Below, piece after piece: positions 6,338 through 12,001 of a stretch of 15,796 nt of DNA. The notes under the pieces are model-generated. The model saw only the letters and a list, made by a program, of their open reading frames with translations, made no database searches and was not told the origin of the DNA. Location of the stretch: assembly GCA_900768725.1 (NCBI GenBank), contig CAAGDU010000150.1:1-15796 (forward strand), written 5' to 3'. Each line of letters starts with the position of its first letter. Positions within the stretch are counted from its first letter, which is position 1. The position numbers and the translations under genes are program-made. This stretch comes from Bacteroidales bacterium (GTDB lineage: Bacteria > Bacteroidota > Bacteroidia > Bacteroidales > Paludibacteraceae).

Positions 6338-6985
6338 ATGCACATCGCGGTAGCAGGAAACATCGGTTGCGGAAAGACAACCTTGACAAAGATGCTCGCC
6401 AAGCACTATGGCTGGGAGCCGAGATTCGAGAGTGTGGAGTTCAATCCCTACTTGGAGGATTTCTATGCGGATATGAGTCGCTGGTCGTTCAACCTGCAAG
6501 TGTTCTTCCTCAACAAACGCTTCAAGGATGTGGTGGAGATTGCCCAGTCGGACAAGTTTATCATCCAAGACCGTACTATCTACGAGGATGCGCGGATTTT
6601 CGCGCCTAACCTCCACGACCAAGGTTACATGTCCGACCGCGACTTCGACAACTACCGCGACCTCTTCGACCTGATGATGTCGCTCGTAAAGATGCCCGAC
6701 CTGATGATTTACATCCGTTCGTCCATCCCCACCCTCGTGGCGCAGATTCAGAAACGCGGACGCGCCTACGAATCGACCATGCGCATCGATTACCTGCAAG
6801 GACTGAGCGACAAATACGAGGCGTGGATTAGCGAGTACAAAGGCAAGTTGCTCATCATCGACGGCGACAAGATAAAGTTCGGCGACAACGCCGAAGACTT
6901 CCGCTGGGTAACCGACCATATCGACGCCGAGTTGTTCGGTCTCTTCCCCTTCGAAGCCGAGACCGGCGTGGGGAGGGAGATATAG
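6338..6985 (+). CDS. Deoxynucleoside kinase (dAK/dGK family), paralogue 2
   Basis: This 215-residue protein has the P-loop GNIGCGKTT (7-15), RFES with E31, DRT at 78-80 (QDRTIYED) and the lid RGRAYES (140-146). The overall alignment with the upstream kinase is gap-free over the first 160 residues. Differences fall in substrate-facing segments: DRS against DRT, and the region 81-100 (VYVFVRNNYRRGD against ARIFAPNLHDQGY), suggesting different nucleoside preference. The protein extends about 11 residues (PFEAETGVGREI) beyond the LFGLF end of paralogue 1, and the tail's GGGGAGGGAGA coding bases abut the first palindromic element at 6990. Start ATG at 6338 aligns exactly with paralogue 1. No separate consensus promoter was seen, so cotranscription is likely. 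Confidence 0.9.
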   Translation: MHIAVAGNIGCGKTTLTKMLAKHYGWEPRFESVEFNPYLEDFYADMSRWSFNLQVFFLNKRFKDVVEIAQSDKFIIQDRTIYEDARIFAPNLHDQGYMSDRDFDNYRDLFDLMMSLVKMPDLMIYIRSSIPTLVAQIQKRGRAYESTMRIDYLQGLSDKYEAWISEYKGKLLIIDGDKIKFGDNAEDFRWVTDHIDAELFGLFPFEAETGVGREI

Positions 6986-6989
6986 TGGG

Positions 6990-7023
6990 GACCCACCCCT
7001 GCCCTCCCTACAAAGGGAGGGAG
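6990..7023. repeat. 34-bp palindromic element, short form, forward
   Basis: The element begins GACCCACCCC and continues into the palindrome CCCTCCCTACAAAGGGAGGG, ending AG. It lies 5 bp after the kinase 2 stop. The same unit occurs inside the DUF5686 gene (9673-9706) with only one or two differences. Confidence 0.9.
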
Positions 7024-7064
7024 ATGAAAATAACTGTTGTCTAACTAAAACTAATCTCTTTGCT

Positions 7065-7096
7065 CTCCCCCTTTGTAGGGGGAGTTGGAGGGGGTC
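7065..7096. repeat. 34-bp palindromic element, short form, inverted copy
   Basis: This copy reads in the opposite orientation to 6990-7023, with core CCCTTTGTAGGG (7069-7080) complementary to CCCTACAAAGGG (7006-7017). Together they make a large inverted repeat around a 41-bp centre. It ends 5 bp before the recombinase start and is open in that reading frame (SPFVGGVGGG). Confidence 0.85.
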
Positions 7097-7101
7097 CTCC
7101 T

Positions 7102-8097
7102 ATGCAACATTTCCTCGATTATATTGCCATTGAGCGGCACTATTCGCCGAAGACGGTCAGCGCTTATCACGATGACCTGCGGGATTTCTGCCGCTTCCTC
7201 GGCGTAGAGCCCGAGCAATATGACCCGAAGATGGTGGATGAGGAGGACGTGAAAGCATGGATGATGCACATGCTCGACGAGCAGAAACAGTCCGTCCGCA
7301 GCGTCAAACGGCGACTGTCCAGCCTGCGGTCATTCTATAAGTACATGCTACGTATGGGGCGCGTGGAGAAAGACATCACGCAGCGCGTCATCGCCCCCAA
7401 AGCCGACAAGCCGCTGCCCGTCTTCTTCCGCGAGAGCGAGATGGAGCAAGCCACGGAGATGGACTTCGCCGCCGATGATTTCTGCTCTGCCCGCGACTGC
7501 CTCATCATCGAACTGCTCTACCAAACGGGCATGCGTCGCGCGGAGTTATGCCACCTCATGCCCGCTGACATCGACCTCACGCAGCAACAGATACGCGTAT
7601 TCGGCAAACGCCGCAAAGAGCGCGTCATCCCCATCGGCGACACCCTCGCCAGCCAGATACAGACCTACCTCGGGTTCCGCGAGGAGTTAGAAGCGCAGAG
7701 TATTGGAGATGCGGTCTCTATGCCGCACCAAGGGGACACCAATACTACCACGGTGCGGACTGGAGACCGCACCTCCATTGGCACCGTAGCCCTCCCCCTC
7801 CTCCTGAAGCAGACACGCAAGGAGGAAATAAAGCCCCTGACTGAGAACGATATCTACCGTATCGTGCGCTCGCGCATGGGCGAGGTCAGCACCCTCAAGA
7901 AACACTCGCCTCATGTGCTGCGACATACCTTCGCCACCACCATGCTCAACCACGGCGCAGACATCCGCACCATACAGACCCTGCTCGGACACGCCTCTCT
8001 CAGCACCACACAGGTCTATACCCATACCACCTTCGAGCAAGTGCAGAAAGCCTACCAACACGCCCACCCGAGAGCGAACAAACAATTTGAAAATTAA
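7102..8097 (+). CDS. XerC/XerD-type tyrosine recombinase with an inserted palindrome-encoded loop
   Basis: From ATG 7102 the protein has 331 residues; upstream in-frame codons come from a repeat and were left out. An N-terminal SAM-like core-binding domain (YSPKTVSAYHDDLRDFCRFL) is followed by the catalytic domain: R145 in TGMRRAEL, K172 in RRKERV, H271 and R274 in HVLRHTFAT, H297 in LLGHAS and nucleophile Y306 in TTQVYTH. All six expected residues are present, so it should be active. The typical XerC/D size is near 300. The excess is mostly residues about 199-230 (SIGDAVSMPHQG...TSIGTVA), encoded by a palindromic DNA insert between the R/K and H/R/H/Y parts. The last residues QFEN and the stop come from an AT-rich spacer repeat. 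The gene precedes hpf, a usual Bacteroidales neighbourhood. Chromosome dimer resolution is likely but XerC and XerD cannot be told apart here. Confidence 0.9.
   Translation: MQHFLDYIAIERHYSPKTVSAYHDDLRDFCRFLGVEPEQYDPKMVDEEDVKAWMMHMLDEQKQSVRSVKRRLSSLRSFYKYMLRMGRVEKDITQRVIAPKADKPLPVFFRESEMEQATEMDFAADDFCSARDCLIIELLYQTGMRRAELCHLMPADIDLTQQQIRVFGKRRKERVIPIGDTLASQIQTYLGFREELEAQSIGDAVSMPHQGDTNTTTVRTGDRTSIGTVALPLLLKQTRKEEIKPLTENDIYRIVRSRMGEVSTLKKHSPHVLRHTFATTMLNHGADIRTIQTLLGHASLSTTQVYTHTTFEQVQKAYQHAHPRANKQFEN
7701..7789. repeat. Palindromic insert inside the recombinase gene
   Basis: Arms GGAGATGCGGTCTC (7705-7718) and GAGACCGCACCTCC (7763-7776) are inverted repeats with 13 of 14 pairs. Inside them CCGCACC (7723-7729) pairs with GGTGCGG (7752-7758), and GTATTGG (7700-7706) can alternatively pair with CCAATAC (7739-7745). 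The whole block stays in frame and codes for a polar loop. Confidence 0.8.
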
Positions 8098-8098
8098 C

Positions 8099-8154
8099 AA
8101 TTTGAAAATTTGAAAATGATTAGTTCTGCATAGCAATTTTCAAATTTTCAAATT
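8099..8154. repeat. 19-bp perfect inverted repeat between recombinase and hpf
   Basis: AATTTGAAAATTTGAAAAT (8099-8117) is exactly complementary to 8136-8154, with an 18-nt loop. A further AATTTGAAAATTAAC copy precedes it and supplies the recombinase stop codon; TTTACAAA copies follow it. It may act as a weak terminator or mRNA-processing site. Confidence 0.8.
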
Positions 8155-8186
8155 TACAAATTTACAAATTAAAACTATTAACTACT

Positions 8187-8474
8187 ATGAAACTCAACAC
8201 CCAAGCCGTCAATTTTGACATCGCTGACCGGCTGTCAGCCCACATCGAGAAGAAAACCCGTCGTTATGAGAAACTGTTGCCCGAGGCTGCCGAGATGGAG
8301 ATTCGCCTGACCGTCATCAAGCGCGAGACCAACCTCAACAAAGAGGCAACCATCCGCGTGCGCGGCATCGGCAACGAACTCTTCGCCGAGAAGGTATGCG
8401 ACACCTTCGAGCAGGCGGTGGACGAGGCACTGGATGCACTCGACCGCCAGATAGAGAAGCATAATGCGAAATAA
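8187..8474 (+). CDS. hpf: Ribosome hibernation-promoting factor / RaiA, short form
   Basis: The 95-residue protein begins MKLNTQAVNFDIADRLSAHIEKKTRRYEKLL, the typical opening of the HPF/YfiA family, with a helix followed by strands (MEIRLTVIKRE, KEATIRVRGIGNELFAEKVCDTFEQAVDEALDALDRQIEKHNAK). The conserved acidic-aromatic pattern and C-terminal basic helix are present. Short HPF binds the 30S decoding centre in slow growth and blocks tRNA and mRNA sites. The length is normal for the short form and there is no C-terminal dimerisation domain. The position directly after the tyrosine recombinase gene is typical of Bacteroidales. A terminator-like hairpin follows at 8509. Confidence 0.92.
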   Translation: MKLNTQAVNFDIADRLSAHIEKKTRRYEKLLPEAAEMEIRLTVIKRETNLNKEATIRVRGIGNELFAEKVCDTFEQAVDEALDALDRQIEKHNAK

Positions 8475-8508
8475 ACTCCTGCCCAACCTTCTTACAAAAC
8501 ACCATGCG

Positions 8509-8539
8509 GAACGCGGGCGGTTTGCCCGCCGTTCTTTTT
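8509..8539 (+). terminator. Terminator-like hairpin after hpf
   Basis: GAACGCGGGC (8509-8518) pairs with GCCCGCCGTTC (8524-8534) with one bulged base and a 5-nt loop, followed by five T (8535-8539). It fits a rho-independent terminator for hpf. It lies upstream of the preferred start of the next gene but inside its longer alternative frame. Confidence 0.7.
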
Positions 8540-8545
8540 GGGATG

Positions 8546-8568
8546 GCACAATGCGTTTGGCATTGTGC
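8546..8568 (+). promoter_or_regulatory. Perfect hairpin over the DUF5686 start codon
   Basis: GCACAATGC (8546-8554) and GCATTGTGC (8560-8568) form a 9-bp perfect stem with loop GTTTG. The ATG at 8551 is inside the 5' arm, so the structure would hide it from the ribosome. A T-rich run follows (8574-8579). Confidence 0.55.
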
Positions 8569-11073
8569 ATTGGCTTTTTGGTATGCAGCCTCGTGCTCTC
8601 AGCCGGCGAGGTCATTCTCGTGGGCGACGTGCTGAACGAGGCGACGGGCGAGCCTATCCCCAATGTGCATCTCTACCTGCAAGGGACGCAGCAGGGGACG
8701 GTCACCAATGACGAGGGCAGTTTCTGCCTGAAAGCCGACATCGACCGCAAGCGGCGGCTCATCATCTCCGCCGTCGGCTACCACACCCAGCGCTACGACA
8801 TCGAGCCGAACACCATGGCGGGCATGCAGGTGCTGCTGCGCGAGAAGACGAACCTCTTGGCGGAGGTGGTCGCCCTACCGGGAGAGAACCCCGCCATCCC
8901 CCTCATCACCCAAGTGCGCGCCCATCGCCCCGAGAACGACCGGACGTTACAGAGCCCGGAGCCAGGAGCCAGGAGCCAAGACCTATTGGGCGCCACCGGG
9001 CGAACATGGGTTGCCTCTACCGAACTGTATATCAGCCACATCGGAAAGCGGCAACTGCAACGCCATCTATGGAAGAGCCTGCGGGCGGGCTTGCTCACCA
9101 CCGACGACTCCACCTTCCTCCTGCCCCTCTATCGCTCCACCCAACCCGTGCAACTCATCGGCAAGGGCATGCGCCCCGCGGGCGAGAAACAGGAACAGGC
9201 ACTCATCCTCTCCGCCTCCGACTACTCCGTCCTGCTCACCCCGCCGCAGAACCTCAATTTCTACCTCAACTCCCTCGACATCCTCGGCGAGAGTTTCCTC
9301 TCGCCGCTCGCTTCCTCCGGCAACACCTACTACCACTATTATCTCGCCGACTCCGTGGCGGGTGCGTACTTGGTGCATTTCCGCACGAAGAACCCTTTCT
9401 ATGCCACCTTCAACGGCGAGATGTGGATAGACTCCGCCACCTACGCCGTGCGTTCGGTCTATGCCGAGGTGCCGGCGCAGAGCCGCGTGAACTACCTGAG
9501 CCAACTGCAGATACGCCAGCAGTTCGCCCCCGACCACAGCCTCAGCCGTGAGCAGATAAGTGTTCTGCTCGACTTCGCCGTCAAGACCGACACCACCCAC
9601 CTCTTCCCCACCGTACTGCTGAGGACGGAGGTAAGACCCACCCCATCCCTCCCTACAGGGGAGGGGGAAAAAGACCCACCCCATCCCTCCCTACAAAGGG
9701 AGGGAGAAAAATTAGTTTCTATAGACGAAGGTAATTCTATACCCTCCCCCTCCGGGGTCCCCGCAAGCGAGGCGCAGCGGGGTGGGCATGTAGGGGGAGA
9801 CGGAGGGGGTCTCCTCGATTCCCTCCCCCTCATCCGTGTGGCGAAGTTCGCGGCGACGGTGCTCACCACGGGCTATATACCTACGGGCACGTGCATAGAC
9901 ATCGGCAACATCCGCGAGATACTCGACTTCGGCGAGAGCGAGTTGGTGCACCTCGGCTTGCCGCTGCGCACCAACGAACGGCTGTGGAAGAACGTGTCCT
10001 TAGAAGCCGCAGCGGGCTATGGCTTCCACGACCAACGGTGGAAAGGGCTCGGGAAGATAAGTATCAACCTGCCCACGCAGCGGCGCAACATCCTGCGCTT
10101 CGAGTACCAAGACCATTATATCGCCACCGAGGTGGACGGTATGTACCCGTACTATCACGAGAACTTCTTCGGCAAGCGGCAGTTCGACATCACCTCGTTC
10201 CTCTTCCGCAACCTCTACACCAACCGGCAAGCCGTGAACACCTATTCGCGGCAACGCGAGTTCCGTATAGAGACCGAGAACGACTGGAGCGACCTGCTGG
10301 AGACCCGCCTCTATGCCCACGTCGGCAGATGGGACCCGTGGTACACGGAGCGAGCCACCCGCAACCTCGCGCCCGGCATCCTCGCCACCGCCCCCTATCG
10401 CTACCAGTCCATCGGTGCCGTCTTCCGACTCAGTTGGGGCGAGCGCAAGGTGGACGGCTATTTCCTGCGCCGCTACGTCCACAGCCAATACCCCACCCTC
10501 TTCCTCTCCGCCGAAGCAGGAAGCGTGCAGGAACAAGGAACAAGGAACCAAGAGCAAGGACTTATTCGTTTCGACTCTGAGAGGGGGTCGGGCGGATATT
10601 CCCTGTATGCCAAACTGCAAGTGCTCGTCAAGCAGCGGGCGCGGTTGGGCATGGGCGGCACCCTCGACTGGGCGTTCTCCGCGGGCTATATCTTCGGCAA
10701 CGTGCCCTACCCCATGCTCCACCATTTCGAGGGCAACCAGTCGTATGCCTTCGACCCTTACCGCTTCACGCTGATGAACAACCTGCAATATAGTACCCGC
10801 GGCTGGCTCTCGCTCCACGCGCTCTGGGACGGGCAGGGCGTGCTCTTCAACCTCATCCCGGGCATTCGCTACTGCCGGCTGCACGAACTCGTGGACTTCA
10901 AACTGGCGTGGGGCGACGGCGACCTGCTTCGCAGTCCCTACACCGAGGTGGGCGTCGGCATTGGCAATATCTTCCGCGTGGGAGAGGTGTATGCCGTCTG
11001 GCGGCTCACCCACCGCCAAGACCTCACCGCCCCCACATGGGGCATCCGCTTCCGATTCAAACTGGGGTTGTGA
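8551..11073 (+). CDS. CarbopepD_reg-like/DUF5686 outer-membrane protein with repeat-encoded insertions
   Basis: From ATG 8551 the protein has 840 residues and opens with a signal peptide (MRLALCIGFLVCSLVLSAGE). A carboxypeptidase-regulatory-like beta-sandwich follows (VLNEATGEPIPNVHLYLQGTQ...TNDEGSF...ISAVGYHTQ, about 25-95). The rest matches the DUF5686 family pattern: HIGKRQLQRHLWKSL, YYHYYLADS, FNGEMWIDSATYAVRS, PLIRVAKFAATVLTTGYIPTG, and C-terminal barrel-like strands ending in WGIRFRFKLGL. Family members sit in the outer membrane; function is not established. Three places look inserted: residues about 137-143 and 660-669 (heptamer repeats) and about 362-421 (three palindromic elements). 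The frame is kept throughout. A start at 8464, overlapping hpf, is possible but adds 29 residues ahead of the signal peptide. No promoter was recognised. Confidence 0.85.
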   Translation: MRLALCIGFLVCSLVLSAGEVILVGDVLNEATGEPIPNVHLYLQGTQQGTVTNDEGSFCLKADIDRKRRLIISAVGYHTQRYDIEPNTMAGMQVLLREKTNLLAEVVALPGENPAIPLITQVRAHRPENDRTLQSPEPGARSQDLLGATGRTWVASTELYISHIGKRQLQRHLWKSLRAGLLTTDDSTFLLPLYRSTQPVQLIGKGMRPAGEKQEQALILSASDYSVLLTPPQNLNFYLNSLDILGESFLSPLASSGNTYYHYYLADSVAGAYLVHFRTKNPFYATFNGEMWIDSATYAVRSVYAEVPAQSRVNYLSQLQIRQQFAPDHSLSREQISVLLDFAVKTDTTHLFPTVLLRTEVRPTPSLPTGEGEKDPPHPSLQREGEKLVSIDEGNSIPSPSGVPASEAQRGGHVGGDGGGLLDSLPLIRVAKFAATVLTTGYIPTGTCIDIGNIREILDFGESELVHLGLPLRTNERLWKNVSLEAAAGYGFHDQRWKGLGKISINLPTQRRNILRFEYQDHYIATEVDGMYPYYHENFFGKRQFDITSFLFRNLYTNRQAVNTYSRQREFRIETENDWSDLLETRLYAHVGRWDPWYTERATRNLAPGILATAPYRYQSIGAVFRLSWGERKVDGYFLRRYVHSQYPTLFLSAEAGSVQEQGTRNQEQGLIRFDSERGSGGYSLYAKLQVLVKQRARLGMGGTLDWAFSAGYIFGNVPYPMLHHFEGNQSYAFDPYRFTLMNNLQYSTRGWLSLHALWDGQGVLFNLIPGIRYCRLHELVDFKLAWGDGDLLRSPYTEVGVGIGNIFRVGEVYAVWRLTHRQDLTAPTWGIRFRFKLGL
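8958..8978 (+). repeat. GGAGCCA heptamer triplication inside the DUF5686 gene
   Basis: Three exact GGAGCCA units are followed by AGACC. They encode the segment SPEPGARSQDL in an otherwise unremarkable linker. The 21-bp length keeps the reading frame. Confidence 0.8.
9635..9667. repeat. Palindromic element copy 1 in DUF5686 gene, forward short form
   Basis: It starts GACCCACCCCATCCCTCCCT and ends GGGGAGGGGG, a slightly diverged copy of the 34-bp unit. It encodes RPTPSLPTGEGE. Confidence 0.85.
9673..9706. repeat. Palindromic element copy 2 in DUF5686 gene, forward short form
   Basis: This copy differs from the intergenic one at 6990-7023 only at the CCCCAT/CCCCTG step. It encodes PPHPSLQREGE. 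Only five bases separate it from copy 1. Confidence 0.9.
9744..9811. repeat. Palindromic element copy 3 in DUF5686 gene, inverted long form
   Basis: The outer arms are the inverted 34-bp unit (CTCCCCCTCC ... GTAGGGGGAG ... GGAGGGGGTC). Its apex is replaced by a second palindrome with arms GGGGTCCCCGC and GCGGGGT. The same composite occurs in nrnA in the opposite orientation on the chromosome. It encodes SPSGVPASEAQRGGHVGG. Confidence 0.85.
10530..10557 (+). repeat. GGAACAA-type heptamer repeat inside the DUF5686 gene
   Basis: Four 7-bp units, GGAACAA, GGAACAA, GGAACCA and AGAGCAA, are in tandem. They encode QEQGTRNQEQG. The end GGAACCAAGA matches the end GGAGCCAAGA of the array at 8958, so the two belong to one family. 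Confidence 0.8.
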
Positions 11074-11093
11074 TTACTTCTGCACCTAATGAG

Positions 11094-11203
11094 TTATGTC
11101 GCCCCTTCCCGACAAGTCGGGATAAATCTCGGCTTGTATGTAGGGGTTGCAATGCATTCGTGGGGGCAAGCCCCCACGCTGGTTTATGCCGCCCCTTCGG
11201 GGC
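11094..11203. repeat. Cluster of three short palindromes with a duplicated lead-in
   Basis: CCCGACAAGTCGGG (11108-11121), GTGGGGGCAAGCCCCCAC (11160-11177) and GCCCCTTCGGGGC (11191-11203) lie in a row. The first and third are each preceded by the same 15 bp, TTATGYCGCCCCTTC (11094-11108 and 11184-11198). One of them may terminate the DUF5686 transcript, though no T-run follows. Confidence 0.75.
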
Positions 11204-11228
11204 TAGGGGAGGGCAAAATAAGGATATT

Positions 11229-11337
11229 GTGCAATCCACTGAACATTTTTGTGCAATCCACTGAACATTTTTGTGCAATCCATTGAACATTTTTGTGCAA
11301 TTCATTGAACATTTTTGCGCAATCCATTGAACATTTT
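11229..11337. repeat. Five-unit 22-bp tandem repeat
   Basis: Units start at 11229, 11251, 11273, 11295 and 11317. Each contains G(T/C)GCAAT(C/T)CA(C/T)TGAACATTTT; units 1 and 2 are identical and the later ones differ at one to three positions. The boundary carries TTGTGCAA, or the perfect palindrome TTGCGCAA in the last unit, which also reappears at 11393-11400. There are no spacers, so it is not a CRISPR array. Confidence 0.92.
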
Positions 11338-11453
11338 GTAGAAACATGCACAAAATCATTTATTATCAACAAGTTATAAATTATCAAGAAGATTGCGCAA
11401 AACGGTTTCGAACTAAAAGAGGTCGCAGGAAGGCTGCTCCGACAGTCGTCAAT

Positions 11454-11486
11454 CACTAACTAATCACTAACTAATAACTAACTATT
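11454..11486. repeat. Three-unit 11-bp tandem repeat
   Basis: CACTAACTAAT is present twice exactly (11454-11464, 11465-11475), followed by the diverged AACTAACTATT (11476-11486). Confidence 0.75.
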
Positions 11487-11557
11487 CTCTGCATATCGTT
11501 ATAGCCTTTGGGGTTCATGGAAATTATTAGGTAGGTGATTTCGGTAATTAAGGATAT

Positions 11558-11624
11558 ACAATGACCGATTTTTCAGACAAAAGTGCCTATTTTTGGCTAC
11601 AATGACCAATTTTTCGGACAAAAG
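11558..11624 (+). promoter_or_regulatory. Direct repeat, candidate HipB operators
   Basis: Two 26-bp copies at 11558-11583 and 11599-11624 share 24 positions (ACAATGACC.ATTTTTC.GACAAAAG), 41 bp apart, about four helical turns. The second ends 11 bp before the -33 box. HipB-type antitoxins repress their own operon through such upstream sites, so binding here is a reasonable inference. Confidence 0.55.
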
Positions 11625-11635
11625 ATAGGTATAAA

Positions 11636-11667
11636 TTTGCATATCTCAAAAGAAATGTGTACCTTTG
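11636..11667 (+). promoter_or_regulatory. hipBA promoter
   Basis: TTTG (11636-11639), 20 bp, TACCTTTG (11660-11667). The start of transcription would fall near 11674, leaving a leader of about 20 nt before the ATG at 11693. Confidence 0.72.
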
Positions 11668-11692
11668 CAGCGGTTTTTAGAAAGCAGACAGT

Positions 11693-12001
11693 ATGATAGA
11701 TTATTTCATGACCAACGACGCGCTCCTGCAGTATGTGGGGAACCAAATGCGGCAGATGCGTATCAATGCCCAACTCAGTCAAAACGACTTGGCAATGCAG
11801 TCGGGGGTAGCACGCTCTACGCTGGCAGCGTTGGAGAACGGACATGGTGCCAAATTAGAAACTGTCATCAGTCTCTTGCGCACCATGCAAAAATTAGAAA
11901 TTCTGAATGGTTTTGAGACGCAGGCATTAACCAGTCCGCTGCTGGTCGCCAAAAATGCGGGTCGCACCCCTAAACGCATTTACAAAAAGAAATCGAAATG
12001 A
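11693..12001 (+). CDS. hipB: HipB-like antitoxin, XRE-family DNA-binding protein
   Basis: This 102-residue protein has one XRE/Cro-type helix-turn-helix: MRQMRINAQLSQNDLAMQSG and VARSTLAALENGHGAKLETV (about 19-58), with the conserved Q/L-S-Q-x-x-L-A start of the recognition region and the E-N-G turn. A basic tail (AGRTPKRIYKKKSK) follows, as in many HipB proteins. It should repress its own operon and neutralise HipA by complex formation. The stop overlaps the hipA start by 4 bp (ATGA), so the two are translationally coupled. It has a consensus promoter and candidate operators. Codon and base use look AT-richer than the neighbouring housekeeping genes, which fits acquisition by transfer. M6 is a possible alternative start. 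Confidence 0.9.
   Translation: MIDYFMTNDALLQYVGNQMRQMRINAQLSQNDLAMQSGVARSTLAALENGHGAKLETVISLLRTMQKLEILNGFETQALTSPLLVAKNAGRTPKRIYKKKSK

Larger units (their letters stand above)
11074..11692. other. 619-bp gene-free, repeat-rich region before hipBA
   Basis: No convincing gene is present on either strand. The left third holds three short palindromes (11108-11203), the middle a five-unit 22-bp tandem repeat (11229-11337) and an 11-bp triplication (11454-11486), and the right third the hipBA promoter and a 26-bp direct repeat (11558-11667). An open minus-strand frame here is a by-product of the tandem repeat. Confidence 0.8.

Noticed and set aside
7060..7101. Upstream TTG start for the recombinase adding LSPFVGGVGGGPP
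   Set aside because: These codons are entirely within the palindromic element and are absent from the family's usual N-terminus.
10000..11019. Long minus-strand open frame opposite the DUF5686 gene
   Set aside because: Compositional shadow; no motif, and the plus-strand frame carries the family pattern.
11229..11337. Possible CRISPR array
   Set aside because: The units abut with no unique spacers and no cas gene is present.
11229..11337. Iterons of a replication origin
   Set aside because: No initiator or partition gene lies in the window and the surrounding genes are chromosomal housekeeping genes.
11057..11359. Open minus-strand frame of about 100 codons rich in MFNGLHKNVQWIAQKC-like repeats
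   Set aside because: It is the translation of the 22-bp tandem repeat in changing frames plus short palindromes; it has no domain, promoter or conserved start.
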